From JACOTV01 sp964445135 (GTDB taxonomy: Bacteria; Patescibacteriota; Microgenomatia; UBA1406; GWC2-37-13), in the NCBI GenBank assembly GCA_964445135.1, contig CAYUJW010000011.1, forward strand, positions 1 to 23,730: DNA of 23,730 nucleotides. The letters are read 5' to 3'. Positions 23,043 through 23,730 of this stretch are shown here, piece by piece. The notes under the pieces are model-generated. The model worked only from the letters and a program-made list of their open reading frames with translations. It searched no databases and was not told the DNA's origin. The stretch's first letter is position 1. Each line of letters starts with the position of its first letter. The position numbers were made by a program, and so were the translations under genes.

Positions 23043-23126
23043 CCGAGTCAAACTCGGTTCGCGGGTTTGACGAAGGCCAAGTCTGACTTGGCGCAGTTTT
23101 ATATATAATTTGCAAGTTTGACTTGC
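23043..23126. repeat. Three evenly spaced related dyads (hairpin array)
   Basis: Three perfect dyads, each with a 3-base centre: CCGAGT-CAA-ACTCGG (23043-23057), GCCAAGT-CTG-ACTTGGC (23076-23092), and GCAAGT-TTG-ACTTGC (23112-23126). Centres are at 23050, 23084 and 23119, so 34 and 35 bases apart. The core AGTYWGACT (or its complement) is shared, while outer bases differ but stay paired. A single GGTTTGACG half-like core lies at 23064-23072. The array fills the space between tRNA-Gly and the GIY-YIG start. A TATAAT (23104-23109) lies between dyads 2 and 3. They could be operators, processing hairpins, or a mobile palindromic repeat. Confidence 0.75.
23104..23109 (+). promoter_or_regulatory. 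Possible -10 box of the GIY-YIG gene
   Basis: TATAAT ends 18 bases before the ATG at 23128. The only -35-like sequence (CTGACT, 15-base spacing) lies inside dyad 2. Transcription would start within dyad 3, so the leader would be a half hairpin of about 12 bases. Confidence 0.4.
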
Positions 23127-23127
23127 T

Positions 23128-23427
23128 ATGCCAGGAGAACACCAGCGCTTCTACGTCTACACATTATACAGCGAAAAGGATAAGCGCCTCTATACGGGCA
23201 TTTCAACAAATTTACGTAACCGCCTATCTGCACATGCGCGCGGAGAGGTGAAGTCAACCGCGCACAGGCGCCCACTTACGCTTATTCATTATGACTACTT
23301 CATCAACGAAGCAGATGCGCGGGCTCGAGAAGTATTTCTCAAAAGCGGCTTTGGTCGCGAACAATTGAGACAGTCTCTAAAACGAACACTTGGTGGAAAA
23401 GTAGCAGTGGGAGAAGAAGAAAGTTAA
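23128..23427 (+). CDS. GIY-YIG nuclease-superfamily protein (YhbQ/UPF0213-like)
   Basis: A 99-residue single-domain protein. The motif appears as YVYTLYS ... LYTGIS (the GIY and YIG strands), followed by TNLRNRLSAHARGEV with the conserved Arg and the usual helix. TLIHYDYFINEADARARE carries the expected metal-binding Glu region, then the positively charged end. Stand-alone members of this group are widespread in bacteria; DNA repair or structure-specific nicking has been proposed, but roles are poorly known. The ATG follows dyad 3 by one base, with no SD. It stands between tRNA-Gly and an unknown gene. The C-terminus (GGKVAVGEEES) is acidic and probably flexible. Confidence 0.88.
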   Translation: MPGEHQRFYVYTLYSEKDKRLYTGISTNLRNRLSAHARGEVKSTAHRRPLTLIHYDYFINEADARAREVFLKSGFGREQLRQSLKRTLGGKVAVGEEES

Positions 23428-23612
23428 AAGAGTTCTTTCTTCAAGCGGAAGTCATGCAATGCAAATCAGGAGTCTTGAATGCACACCAACCTTAATAGAG
23501 TTGTGTGTAAAAACTTGCTCAAGATTACTATCAACACTCTTAAGCTTATTGTGGTGTACAATATGCTTCGTATTCGCGACAAAAATATCGCTGACAATTA
23601 CATATCAAATAT

Positions 23613-23730
23613 ATGAGTCTTGTTGAACGAATGAGAGGGTCAATTGAACGAAGGCGTGATCCTCTTATAAACCCTAAGAAGTTGGAAGAACTGGTCGATG
23701 AGGGGCGAAGTCCAAGGGTCGTCGCATCAT
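23613..23730 (+). CDS. Unidentified protein, N-terminal 39 codons (runs off right edge)
   Basis: An open frame from the ATG at 23613 to the window end. It begins MSLVERMRGSIERRRDPLI and continues NPKKLEELVDEGRSPRVVAS. It is strongly charged, with many Arg and Glu, and probably helical. I do not recognise the family. A weak GCGACA-17-TACATA (23576-23604) would place the start of transcription almost at the ATG, matching other genes here. The 185 bases before it (23428-23612) contain no other gene that I can see. Real coding status is likely from the clean frame but cannot be proved from this fragment. Confidence 0.45.
   Translation, partial: MSLVERMRGSIERRRDPLINPKKLEELVDEGRSPRVVAS

Noticed and set aside
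22921..23142. Minus-strand 73-codon frame across tRNA-Gly, containing GYGNRTRISSLGRMHTTTVLTP
   Set aside because: This is the familiar false translation of a tRNA gene on the opposite strand.
23416..23442. GAAGAAAG/CTTTCTTC hairpin at the end of the GIY-YIG gene as a terminator
   Set aside because: The stem is AT-rich with an 11-base loop and no T tract follows; it may be chance in purine-rich coding sequence.
1..23730. TGA recoded as glycine (code 25)
   Set aside because: Several genes end properly at TGA with ATGA overlaps, and no conserved domain is interrupted by TGA.
1..23730. CRISPR arrays, insertion sequences, phage or toxin-antitoxin operons
   Set aside because: No regular repeat-spacer pattern, transposase, integrase or paired small toxin-antitoxin genes were seen; the 34-35-base dyads have no spacers of array type.

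Overview
The window looks like chromosomal DNA from a small-genome bacterium, most likely a Patescibacteria/CPR-type lineage (moderate confidence, inferred from gene content and style). The supporting points are very tight gene packing, near-absence of Shine-Dalgarno (SD) sequences, short or absent 5' leaders, a MurT/GatD pair, a LemA/HtpX pair and an F-type ATP synthase with a stripped-down delta subunit. TGA works as an ordinary stop throughout (for example in the ATGA overlaps murT/gatD, gatA/gatB and atpH/atpA). This argues against the code-25 lineages (Gracilibacteria, Absconditabacteria). I see no phage, transposon, CRISPR or rRNA sequence.

Bases 1-15327 are a single minus-strand block, read right to left. 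It contains lemA-htpX (membrane protein and membrane protease), murT-gatD (amidation of the peptidoglycan stem peptide), gatC-gatA-gatB (tRNA-dependent amidotransferase), dnaE (replicative polymerase), and atpZ-atpB-atpE-atpF-atpH-atpA-atpG-atpD (F1Fo ATP synthase; atpD runs off the left edge). Genes overlap by 4-26 bases or are separated by short gaps. Promoter-like sites sit before lemA, gatC and atpD. In the atp operon, the only perfect SD in the window precedes atpE. Stem-loops follow atpE and atpA, and a promoter precedes atpD, a pattern that fits the unequal subunit stoichiometry of the enzyme.

Bases 15328-15593 form a divergent promoter region. Rightward lie a membrane-anchored protein with two LysM domains (consensus promoter, practically leaderless), tRNA-Val(CAC), and a four-gene surface-glycan cluster (GT2, GT4, WaaE-like GT2, O-antigen ligase/polymerase-like membrane protein).

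Bases 20357-22823 return to the minus strand. An APC-family transporter with a fused universal-stress-protein-like C-terminal domain overlaps the ligase gene tail to tail. Upstream of it is a small protein joining a nucleoside 2-deoxyribosyltransferase-like domain to a ribbon-helix-helix-like tail. Bases 22971-23730 hold tRNA-Gly(CCC), three evenly spaced related dyad/hairpin repeats, a GIY-YIG protein and the first 39 codons of an unidentified gene.

The most unusual items are the expression elements placed around the ATP synthase genes, the CTD-only delta subunit, the leaderless promoter layout, the two fusion proteins, and the dyad array at 23043-23126.
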